A stretch of 64,000 bases of DNA from Astrothelium macrocarpum (lineage: Eukaryota > Ascomycota > Dothideomycetes > Trypetheliales > Trypetheliaceae), in contig JAGEMR010000117.1 in the NCBI GenBank assembly GCA_021030915.1, positions 1-64,000 on the forward strand, in the 5' to 3' direction. Below, piece after piece: positions 55,926 to 64,000 of this stretch. The translations under genes and the position numbers were made by a program. The notes under the pieces are model-generated. The model was not told the DNA's origin. It saw only the letters and a program-made list of their open reading frames with translations, and did not search any database. The first letter of the stretch is position 1, and every line of letters begins with the position of its first letter.

Positions 55926-57773
55926 ATGCCTCGGCCGAAGCGCGCTCGCGTTACTCCTTCTGAACCCGTTAACATTGCTTCGCGACGCGCCGCTGCAGCA
56001 GAGAACGCGACACTTCAGGATTTACAGAAGCAGCCGCGTACGCGCAAAGCCCTGGCAAATGTTTCAAACATTCTCGACTCTGCAAGAGCGAATAGCAACT
56101 CTAGTGAAAATGCTCTTGGCCAGGGAAAGAATGTGTCTAAGAGCAATCGGAAACAAGGTGGGGCCAAGCGAGACGAGAGCACTGGGATAGTCAGAGATAT
56201 GCGCCGTGGGGATGGACTGCGAGCAAGGAGTAACAAGAAGACAACAGGGCGGGGAACACAGGAGGATCAAAGAGCTAAAACAACACCAGTTATACAGCTT
56301 GGGAAACGAGGAAGAGATGCGACGAAAATGGGTAGGAGGGAGGATCAGGAGAAGGATGCAAAAACCTCGAGTCGGACAAGGAGCAGCGGAATCCCAAATG
56401 CCAATCTATCTGAATTAGAGAACGATAACATTTTGGTGGATCCTTCTCCATCGACGGAATCAGATAAATTGCCTGAAACCCAAATACCATCGAGAACTAG
56501 CCCCGACAACTCCAGACAAGTCAATTCATCCCCTGAAAAGCTTAACCAAATTATGCTGCAAATGCCATCATCGGCACTCCGAGTACGCAGTACCCCCGGT
56601 GGTGACAAGTCTCTATTGGCGTTTGGAAATTGGAAGCAAAGGCCCAGACAACAGAGTGTTGTCCGCATTGCAAGACATCAGTCTAGCGACGACGGAATTG
56701 AAGATTCATTTGACCTTCCGGAATCCGATGAATTTGATCCTGATGATGAGTCGACACCACTGAAAGCTGCTGAAATGCCACTACAGTCAAGGAGCGATGG
56801 CGATAATGGAAATCAACATACCGATGCAATACTTGCTTCTACACCAAGCACAAGGAAGCGCAAAAGATTTTCGCAGAAAGCACAGGGTAATCAAAACAAT
56901 GAGCCGAGCATCCCTAGCTCTCCTCTAAGTAGTCTACAGTCGTCCGCAAGCATGCCTTTAGATCGGGCTGAGACAAGTAAGTCTCGAGCCAAGATCGGCT
57001 TGGAGCAGCTGAATGAATCTATTGCAAGTCACATTCAATCTGAGCATGGCCAAACGCCCGAGATTGAGTCTGAAGTCCAAGGACCTCCCCTTAGTAGTAG
57101 CAGTTCTTCCCAATCCCCAGAGACAACACGATCGCAGATCAGAGCACCAGGAGCCCAAAAACAGGACTCGATTGAAACGCGAAGCGCGAATCAGGCAAAG
57201 CTGAATAAAAAGTCAAAACGCCTTACAACTGCAGAACTGACGTCCCTCCTTCCACAATGGCGTCCACGACGAGCAAAGGCCGCCAGTGCCGACTTCCAGG
57301 TATTAAGCTCATCTGAGCGGGAGGATTCCGGTGAAGAAGATGAGCCAGTATCACGACAGCGCAAGGCGAGAAAAGACCAAGCGTCCCACACAACCAAGAG
57401 GCCTGCACAGACACCAAAGCGTGCGAGGAAGAAAAACACGCCGAAGCAGTCTTCATCTTCGGCCAAGCCTTCTAGAGGAAACGCGCCAAAACGAACATAC
57501 GGACGAAATTCATCTGACAAGGAAAATCATGACGAAGAGGAGGAGCCGAGCGAATTCATGCATCATCTTGCCAGCAACGAGTACGATGAGGATGACACGG
57601 ACGTAATTGGCGAGGGCAGATCCAGAGGAAGGAAGGGTAAAGAGCGGAAGGGCAATTACAGAGAGAGTCTGGAGCTGTCCGCTGCAGCCAAGAAGTTTGC
57701 GGAGGTAGACGAGTGGGAAATGGAGTTTGAAAGTGTGGAGACTGGAGGACGGAGCTCGAGTCCATGGCGATGA
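55926..57773 (+). CDS. Disordered basic nuclear-type protein with KEN motif
   Basis: A single-exon frame of 615 residues. I do not recognise a named family. It is strongly hydrophilic. It starts with a PRPKRARV nuclear-signal-like patch, then Ser/Arg/Lys-rich disordered sequence with many Ser-Pro and Thr-Pro sites. The C-terminal third contains LTTAELTSLLPQWRPRR (about 437-453), an SDKEN segment with KEN at 532-534, acidic runs, and a terminal AAAKKFAEVDEWEMEFE helix (about 586-602). The KEN triplet is a known APC/C degron, so a cell-cycle-controlled chromatin protein is possible but inferred. The first ATG after an in-frame TTG is used. No transmembrane segments are seen. Confidence 0.8.
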   Translation: MPRPKRARVTPSEPVNIASRRAAAAENATLQDLQKQPRTRKALANVSNILDSARANSNSSENALGQGKNVSKSNRKQGGAKRDESTGIVRDMRRGDGLRARSNKKTTGRGTQEDQRAKTTPVIQLGKRGRDATKMGRREDQEKDAKTSSRTRSSGIPNANLSELENDNILVDPSPSTESDKLPETQIPSRTSPDNSRQVNSSPEKLNQIMLQMPSSALRVRSTPGGDKSLLAFGNWKQRPRQQSVVRIARHQSSDDGIEDSFDLPESDEFDPDDESTPLKAAEMPLQSRSDGDNGNQHTDAILASTPSTRKRKRFSQKAQGNQNNEPSIPSSPLSSLQSSASMPLDRAETSKSRAKIGLEQLNESIASHIQSEHGQTPEIESEVQGPPLSSSSSSQSPETTRSQIRAPGAQKQDSIETRSANQAKLNKKSKRLTTAELTSLLPQWRPRRAKAASADFQVLSSSEREDSGEEDEPVSRQRKARKDQASHTTKRPAQTPKRARKKNTPKQSSSSAKPSRGNAPKRTYGRNSSDKENHDEEEEPSEFMHHLASNEYDEDDTDVIGEGRSRGRKGKERKGNYRESLELSAAAKKFAEVDEWEMEFESVETGGRSSSPWR

Positions 57774-58967
57774 TTCGAGTAGTAGAGGGGGCATCTTGAA
57801 CTCTACTCTCCAGGAATGCGTCATGAGCAATGCACCACTCTTTGCTTCAAGTACGTTGCAAAGTATCGGTTTCGGCGCGTATTTATCACAATTTTCTCAT
57901 CCTATCGAAAGATTGGTTCCTAAGTTCTGAACGCGTCACTCAAAAATAACGGTGATTTATGCATCGCTGTAGGGGGTATACCAGTGGTGAGGTTGGAGTG
58001 CCTTGGTGGAATACGACTACTATCCAGTTGAGTACGGAACTCTTACAGTAAGTCTATAGAATAGACGAACGAGAGTAGCTCGAGCAAATTATGCCGACTG
58101 ACCTCGTCCGCACAGAATCCGCAAACCAAATGCACTTTGCTACAATAAAGCTGCAAAGATGGAACACTCGCAAAAGTAGTGTCACTCAGGAGGACAATGG
58201 TGGCGACTATGGTTCCAGAAACATTCTTGGCATTGAACAACAATCATTCGTGGACGGCGAGTAGCAAGAGAGATTTGCTATGTTGCCAGATAGCTCAACA
58301 GAGAGCAAAGAATAGACCATGTTGGTTCAAGGGTGTTTCTCTGAGTCTATGACCCCTGAGAAGGAAAAGTGATGCGGAATGGTAGTCTCAATTTATTCTC
58401 TGGTCGATGCTAATCCAAAGGCATGTTCAAGGATGTTTTCTGGACGGCCTATAAGAGACAAACGGTCTCAGGGAAATGACATGCCTCGGCAAACATGACG
58501 CAAAAATCTAATAAAGGCACTTACAGTATGCCAATAAGAAAGTTTTCCTGGCCATAGGTTCCCAACCCAGGAATCTAATGCGCCGGGTACAAAGATCGAT
58601 ATTTATCTTAGAATTAGCTCATATCACGAAACGATTTTGTGTAGAATTAGACGTAAGTGGATTTCCTTTGACGGTGATTTTGCCAATCTTAAGTTCGTAA
58701 CTAAGCTTCGTCGGACATTTCATCCTTTCCCTACTCCAAGTTTAGCACATACCCGTTTCCATTCTTCAAGCTGTAGGATGGCTTGAAAGGTATGGAGAAA
58801 GAGTGCTGACGCGAGTTGCTCTACTGTTTATCCCCTATTAGTCTCGACTTGGCATTTGTGTCTCGCTAATTGCCTCTATATAACCGCATCGACCGATTGT
58901 GCTGTTCGTAGTATGAAGCGTCCATGGGAACTGTCGGTGGGAATTCTGGCAGTCCAGAATCCGAGTC
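57774..58967. other. 1.2 kb convergent interval without supported genes
   Basis: It lies between the ends of the KEN-motif protein gene (plus) and URA5 (minus). Short frames lack ATG starts or motifs. Nothing further is seen. Confidence 0.5.
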
Positions 58968-59669
58968 CTAGTCGCTTGCTCGGTACCTTTCCCTATATTC
59001 TTCTAACCTCCTAAGGTCCTCGATGCTCCCCATGCCTTTCAATGCCTCGACGACATCATCGAGAGTCAAAATTGACATGACTGGGACCTTGAACTCACGC
59101 CTGAATTCTCCTATCGTGCTCGGTCCTGGCGTTCCATCATCGTCTGATGCACTCGGAATTTTCTCCATACGGTCAAAGGCGATCACGATCCCCACGAGTG
59201 TTCCTCCTTGCTTCTCTAGGATGTCGATGGCTTCTCGCATTGCCGTGCCAGCTGTCATGACATCGTCGATGATGACGACTTTTTTGCCCTTTAGTGGAGC
59301 GCCTACAACGATACCTCCCTCTCCGTGATCCTTTGCCTCTTTCCGGTTGAAACTATAGCTGATTTGGCCATACCTCTTCTCATCCACCAGTGCAAGCCCA
59401 AGAGTTGTTACAGCAGCAAGTACAATGCCCTTGTACGCTGGGCCAAAAAGTACGTCGAATTCGAGACCTGATTCTGCGGCAAGTGTGTGCGCATATGCTA
59501 TTGAAATGGCGCGGACGAGATCGGCACGGTGGAGTAAGCCAGCATTGAAGAAATATGGAGATATCCTCTTAGATTTGAGCGTGTACGTGCCGAAAGTCAA
59601 GACATTTCCGGTGAGACATGCAGATATGAAATCGGACTTGTATTGCGGTAGTGTCGATATCGAAGTCAT
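58968..59669 (-). CDS. URA5: Orotate phosphoribosyltransferase
   Basis: A 233-residue intronless enzyme of normal length that joins orotate to PRPP to make OMP in pyrimidine synthesis, in the cytosol. The PRPP-binding loop VVIIDDVMTAGTA is at 131-143. FGPAYKGI at 75-82 and the FNRKEAKDHGEGG flexible loop at 107-119, which closes the active site, are also intact. An SASDDDGTPGPST insertion before the C-terminal REFKVPV segment fits fungal forms. The C-terminus is normal. It is divergent from RRP8, with 239 bp between starts. Confidence 0.96.
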   Translation of the reverse strand: MTSISTLPQYKSDFISACLTGNVLTFGTYTLKSKRISPYFFNAGLLHRADLVRAISIAYAHTLAAESGLEFDVLFGPAYKGIVLAAVTTLGLALVDEKRYGQISYSFNRKEAKDHGEGGIVVGAPLKGKKVVIIDDVMTAGTAMREAIDILEKQGGTLVGIVIAFDRMEKIPSASDDDGTPGPSTIGEFRREFKVPVMSILTLDDVVEALKGMGSIEDLRRLEEYRERYRASD

Positions 59670-59908
59670 ATTAGGTTGTAGTATTGTTTATTAGCCAGGT
59701 CGAATTAATATGCGTCAAATTGATGGCCAGGTCTAGTTTCAATCTATATGCATTGATGGTGTAAAAAAGATAGGTTGTTGATACCGGAGTTTTGCCCGAT
59801 ATTTATTTATTCCATATCGATAAGGGTCCGCTCCGTAATTCGCTGCGAGATTGATATTCCAGAACCTACTCAAATATTTCCAACGGAAGATTCCAATGTT
59901 CTGCGACG
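59670..59908. promoter_or_regulatory. Divergent promoter region, URA5 / RRP8
   Basis: 239 bp between opposite ATGs. AT-rich patches sit in the middle (about 59755-59820), including TATTTATTTATT. Leaders must be short on at least one side. Confidence 0.55.
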
Positions 59909-61357
59909 ATGTTCGCAGTTCCAGGCTGGTCAGTTGATGCCGCTAAGCTCAAACAGCAGACCGAGCCTCCCAAGGATGTCAAAGAGAGCAAGAAATCCAG
60001 GAAGAGGAAGAGAGAAAGTAATACACCCGTAGTAACGCAGGAGAATGTGGCAAATCTATGGGAACAGACCTTCGAGCGGGGCGATATTGGGAGCAAAGAA
60101 ACCAAGAAAAATGTAAAGAAGCAGAAGCAGGTCAATCAAGTTGAGAGGGTGGAAAAGATTGTGAATGCGCAAACGTCAAAATCCGAGCCAGCTGCACCGG
60201 ACAATGCAGATTCTACACGGAATAGCACCAAATCACGAGGAGCAAAGTCAAGGAAGCAGTCCAAGCAGCACCCTCAACCAAGGAACACCCAAGATACTGC
60301 CCCTAAAGCCGCTCCTCCAGCTCTCCCAAGTTCAGCAACGCTCGCACCCCTCCCATCCACCAGCAAACTAACCCCCCTCCAAACCTCAATGCGACAAAAG
60401 CTCACCTCAGCACGCTTCCGCCACCTCAACGAAACCCTCTACACCAAACCATCCACCTCCTCCCTCGCCCTCTTCGCCTCCTCCCCCGACCTCTTCGAAG
60501 AATACCACAAGGGCTTCCGGCAGCAAGTCGCCGCCTGGCCCGAAAACCCCGTCTCCACCATGCTGCAACGCATCCGCGCGCGCGCCAACCCCCGCGCGGC
60601 CTCCAAACACCACGCCACCCCGCCGCTGCCACGCACGCACGGCGTCTGCACGATCGCAGACCTCGGCTGCGGCGACGCCGCGCTGGCCCGCGCGCTGCAG
60701 CCGTCGCTGGACGCGCTGCGGCTGCGGGTGCACAGCTTCGATCTGCACGCTGCGGGGCCGCTGGTGACGCAGGCGGATGTGGCCGCGTTGCCGGTGGCGG
60801 AGGGGAGTGTGGATGTCGCGGTGGCGTGTCTGGCGCTGATGGGGACGAATTGGGTGGAGTTTGTGGAGGAGGCGTGGAGGGTGCTGCGGTGGAAGGGGGA
60901 GTTGTGGGTGGTGGAGATTAAGTCGCGGTTTGGGCGGGTGGAGAGGAAGGGGGGGAAGGGGGGGAAGGAGGGGAAGAGAGGGGAGGTGGGAGAGGAGGAG
61001 GAGGATGAGGAGAGGGAGTTGGCGGTGGAGGTTGATGGGGCGGTGAAGCCGGCTGAGACGGATGTGAGTGGGTTTGTGGAGGTGTTGAGGCTGAGGGGGT
61101 TTGTGTTGAAGGAGGAGGGTGGGGCGAAAGCGGTGGATTTGAGTAACAAGATGTTTGTGAGAATGGAATTCGTGAAAGGCGGGACACTAGTCAGAGGGAA
61201 GAATGTGCCAAAGGGGGGCGAAGGTGGAATTGAAGGAAAAGGCGATGCTACATGGAAGAAAAGGCCAAAGTCGAAGTTTCTGGATGATACGGACGAGATG
61301 ATGGACGCTGAGATGGAAGCAAAGGTCTTGAAGCCATGTGTATATAAGCTAAGGTAG
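59909..61357 (+). CDS. RRP8: Rrp8-type 25S rRNA adenine-N1 methyltransferase
   Basis: An intronless 482-residue nucleolar protein. It opens with MFAVPGWSV, the family N-terminus, followed by a Lys/Arg-rich region (25-110) suited to nucleolar targeting, then the methyltransferase domain starting at LTPLQTSMRQKL (about 152). The SAM loop is DLGCGD near 250-255, the FDLHA acidic strand near 274, and the VACLALMGTNW motif near 308-318. A low-complexity Gly/Lys/Glu insert (about 347-375) interrupts the domain between the VVEIKSRF strand and the FVEVLRLRGF helix. Coding-strand base skew switches from C-rich to G-rich at about 60770, inside the gene. Function is the m1A modification of 25S rRNA by homology. 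Confidence 0.93.
   Translation: MFAVPGWSVDAAKLKQQTEPPKDVKESKKSRKRKRESNTPVVTQENVANLWEQTFERGDIGSKETKKNVKKQKQVNQVERVEKIVNAQTSKSEPAAPDNADSTRNSTKSRGAKSRKQSKQHPQPRNTQDTAPKAAPPALPSSATLAPLPSTSKLTPLQTSMRQKLTSARFRHLNETLYTKPSTSSLALFASSPDLFEEYHKGFRQQVAAWPENPVSTMLQRIRARANPRAASKHHATPPLPRTHGVCTIADLGCGDAALARALQPSLDALRLRVHSFDLHAAGPLVTQADVAALPVAEGSVDVAVACLALMGTNWVEFVEEAWRVLRWKGELWVVEIKSRFGRVERKGGKGGKEGKRGEVGEEEEDEERELAVEVDGAVKPAETDVSGFVEVLRLRGFVLKEEGGAKAVDLSNKMFVRMEFVKGGTLVRGKNVPKGGEGGIEGKGDATWKKRPKSKFLDDTDEMMDAEMEAKVLKPCVYKLR
60949..60990 (+). repeat. G-run tract with G-quadruplex potential in RRP8
   Basis: Five runs of three or more G (60949-60955, 60958-60964, 60970-60973, 60980-60983, 60988-60990) with loops of seven or fewer bases lie on the coding strand. 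They encode the Gly/Lys/Glu insert of RRP8. This meets the usual sequence rule for a four-stranded G structure in DNA or in the mRNA; formation is not shown. Confidence 0.6.
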
Positions 61358-61603
61358 GTTGAAAGAGAAGCGAAAGGCCGATATGCCCTTCTTCCAGTGT
61401 CGTGTCAAGCCAGTGAGCAAAGTTTTTCACCATTTCCGTAATCCGCAAGGAGAGAATGAAAAATCAATCCGTAACCTGTCGATGAATATTATTCCTTCCT
61501 GAGCACTCGTCGATCTATGCCATTCGCTCTTTCCTATACTACCAAGTGCTTTTTTCGAATCGGGAGTGGGCCCATCGGGAAGGCTTCCCATAATGATGGC
61601 CTT
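61358..61603. terminator. Convergent 3' interval, RRP8 and the unknown-function gene
   Basis: 246 bp between two converging stop codons, where both transcripts should end. No gene is seen. Confidence 0.45.
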
Positions 61604-63059
61604 TCACATTGTACCAGACTTTCCCTTGCGCTTGACGAGTGCAGCATAAAACCTTGGATCCCAGTCGACGCACTGTAAGTATTCCCAATACATGCGAAGA
61701 CCGGGTTCTTTGTCAGCATCAGCCTGTCAATATATCGTTAGATTTGAATTGAAAGAGATCAACTATCGAGATATCCACTTATTCGCTTACCGTCTCGAAC
61801 GCCTTGAGAATATTTTCTTTCTTCAGCATCTTAACTTTCATGATCGATTCCTTTTGCCATGCCTTAAGGCTCTTCATATACTTCTCAATGCTTTTGCGGG
61901 CGGCTTTGTCCGTCTCTGCATCCTCAGAAGGAAGTAGCCCTTCGTACTGAGGCGGTGGCCAAAAATGCTTCATGAGAGCATCGGTAAGCCACTGCGGTCG
62001 CGCTGATGAAGTGAGTAAGTCGGCCCAGTACCTACAATAACATGTGCCGTTAGTAATTTTATTGAGCTAAAGCATTGGAAGCGCTTACATTTTTACGGTA
62101 TCAGGAACAGCCTCAATCATTCTATCATAATCCAGCTTGTCACTCCAGCGACTTTGTGAGTATGAGCCATAGTACACGAAAAGGTTGCTATTTTTCGCAT
62201 CGAGCCATTTTGAAGCACGCACAAAGACTGGGATGTTGATGTAAGAAGGCCCTTCATCGTCATCTTCATCATTGTCCTCGTTGAAGAATGTAGTCAGCTT
62301 CGCACCATGAGCACCAGGCCTATCGGGTAGATAAGGTTCAAACCGATCATCCAAGGCATACCACGAGTACGAAGGTAGTTTAAGCCTTCTCTTGGCTGGC
62401 GGTGTATAGTAAAAGCTCGGACTATACTCTTCTCCACCCAGCATCGCTTGGAGAAAATCGAAACTGAAAGTTTCCATCTTAGAGACATCAGGGATGAGGG
62501 ATGCCTTCTCCGTATTGAGAGGCGCGAATCTACGAATAGTCAACGGCATCCAACCCGCTCCGTGGCGGGCAGGATCTTCGATGCTTGGCTTTGGTACATT
62601 GTCTTCTGTATTTACGAACCAATCCTCCGAATCGACGTTCCCGTTTTGATGTTCTGCAGTAGACTTGGCGGAGAGGGACATATGAGCGTCCAAAGTTTGA
62701 GCCTTGATGTTTCCGGATGACTCAATGATAGGGCGGAATGTCACTGTCCAGCTGACTTTCTTGAGAGACTCTTCAATTGCCATTTTTTCACGCTTGAGCA
62801 TCAGGACCTCTTCCGCAAGAACAGTGACATCGCGCGTAAGCTCCTTCATTGTCATTGGAGGATCTTGGGGCTTGGTCTGCTCTCCAGGGAGATACTTGGG
62901 AGAAGAAGCAGTAGGAATTGGAGAGAAATTAGTCGCACCAGGATTAAGAGCTCCGGCACGACGGTCGTGGAGTGTCGCTCCTTGCGTGGGGTTGCCGATC
63001 ATGGTACTCTGGGCTACTTTAGACGCACCAGGGCCGATCAAAGCAGAAGGATCTGGCAT
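61604..63059 (-). CDS. Conserved fungal protein of unknown function
   Basis: Three exons: 63059-62089, 62031-61791 and 61723-61604 (introns 57 and 67 bp), 443 residues. I do not recognise an assigned function. A disordered N-terminus (1-68) precedes a probable coiled coil (about 70-105, MKELTRDVTVLAEEV and onward). A folded domain with many aromatics follows: FSFDFLQAMLGG, the PSYSWYALDDRFEPYLP region, INIPVFVRASKW and YYGSYSQSRWSDKL, then a helical C-terminus ending WEYLQCVDWDPRFYAALV. The layout resembles fungal DUF6697-type proteins, but that label is tentative. Splice joins keep phase and give a smooth helix. The ATG at 63059 is the first in frame; a GTG lies 12 bases upstream. Confidence 0.82.
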
Positions 63060-64000
63060 TTTAATATCCACAAAAGATCCCCTAACCTGGAAATCGTGTC
63101 AAAGATGTTAGAAACGGGTTTTAAAAGCTATAGCTGCAATTTTCCCCACTCTAGCGTTAAAATAACTAGCAGGAGTGGAGTTGAATGAGATTGATAGATA
63201 GATGCGAGGGTTTCATCATTATAGGGAGGACTGAGCCGAAAGTGAAAGTTAGAGCTGGTGCAGCCGATGTGAATACTTGCCTTGTGATTGTAGTAAGAAA
63301 CTTCGATAGTCAGGCAAGTGCTTAGCTAGCACGAGCCCGAAAAGAAATAGGGGATGGTTCAAATAGTGGAGAAGAGCGGTACGGTAATTAAATTGATCAC
63401 ATAAACAGAGAGGAAATTTCAAGTGACGGATTCAAGTTGGTCAAAGCAGGTGCCTGACCAGACAATGGCTTGGCTGGGTTTCTACAGACGCGTGCTCATC
63501 GATTGGTCCTGTAGTTGAAACTTTCAAATGGATCACATCTGTTGGAGTGAACTTCCGATAGACCTGACCATGTCCGAAGTCTTTCAAACAACGAAAAAAG
63601 GTACCGTGGAAAAGAGAGATCGAGGCAAAGCGTTGATTGGATAGCTACAGCATGGTACGTTGTGATTTCTGAAACGACTGTACCGAAAGGTGTGAGATTG
63701 CAAACGCCGTAAATACGTGAAGTTTTTGATGATGGTTTGGCTACCTTTCTACCTTTTTTTTTTTTTGCGGGATTACTCGGGAAGGAAAGAACAAATGGCA
63801 ACCCATGACTTCGCGCTTGTGAATTGTGTGCTAGATACAACTAGGAAAGAATGCCATCGTGGACGTGCTTTTGAACATGTTTGGAAGCACCGCTGATACT
63901 GAAAGGATGTTGCGATGAGTGATGGAACGATGAAACATTGATCGCGGGCCGGTCCGCTGCCACAGCTGCCTCGTTGGGACTACGCGTAGCGCGCGTGGCG
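63060..64000. other. Upstream region at window end
   Basis: About 0.9 kb upstream of the unknown-function gene. No supported gene. It contains a T-run of about a dozen bases near 63755. GC content rises at the extreme end (about 63945-64000, GCGCG words), which may belong to a gene outside the window. Confidence 0.45.

Noticed and set aside
58043..58243. Minus-strand frame with signal-peptide-like start
   Set aside because: It opens at TTG, with no ATG in frame before the hydrophobic part.
63496..63840. 114-codon minus-strand frame with a Lys run
   Set aside because: Low-complexity A/T run and no conserved features; chance length.

Overview
The window looks like a chromosome segment of a filamentous ascomycete (Pezizomycotina, possibly a leotiomycete or dothideomycete). 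The reasons are many short introns of about 48-90 bp with GTRNGT donors and CTAAC-like branch sites, a gene set typical of that group, and an 8 kb extremely AT-rich block whose decay matches repeat-induced point mutation (RIP). No bacterial, plasmid, viral, CRISPR, tRNA or rRNA feature was found.

Layout. 1-8030 is an AT-rich isochore holding one structurally complete but mutated Ty3/gypsy-type LTR retrotransposon (546-7302, minus strand). It has two 379 bp LTRs, a GATAT target-site duplication, a polypurine tract, and remnants of the gag zinc knuckle and reverse transcriptase. The AT-rich block stops abruptly near 8030, and the rest has ordinary composition. 9.5-15 kb holds a secreted chitin-deacetylase-type enzyme, a divergent dihydroxyacetone-kinase-family protein and an L-fuconate-dehydratase-like enzyme, the last two possibly a sugar-acid catabolic pair. 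17-25 kb is a housekeeping run: a disordered conserved protein, the SAGA adaptor Ada2, a Ypk-type AGC kinase and glucose-6-phosphate isomerase. 25.5-34.7 kb is looser: a secreted chitin-binding protein, a five-exon EXPERA/TMEM97-like membrane protein, a 40-residue zinc-ribbon protein, then two disrupted accessory genes (an APH-like kinase with an in-frame stop and a HET-domain gene with a frameshift).

35.5-64 kb returns to conserved genes: Nup170/155 with the divergent AIM41 homologue, a GMC oxidoreductase, a C2H2-PHD-UIM protein, an Rkm5-like methyltransferase divergent from a long-chain acyl-CoA synthetase, a leukotriene-A4-hydrolase/aminopeptidase, a possible small secreted protein, a disordered nuclear protein with a KEN motif, orotate phosphoribosyltransferase divergent from the rRNA methyltransferase Rrp8, and a conserved fungal protein of unknown function.

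Spliced gene models were built by hand from reading frame, splice consensus and family conservation. All exon sums give whole codons, but no transcript evidence was available. I found no clear new multi-gene system. The best candidates for a second look are the DhaL-type kinase with a degenerate DhaK half beside the fuconate dehydratase, the stop-free 54 bp ADA2 intron inside the ZZ finger, the C2H2-PHD-UIM protein, the zinc-ribbon microprotein, and the strand-skew switch with a low-complexity insert in RRP8.
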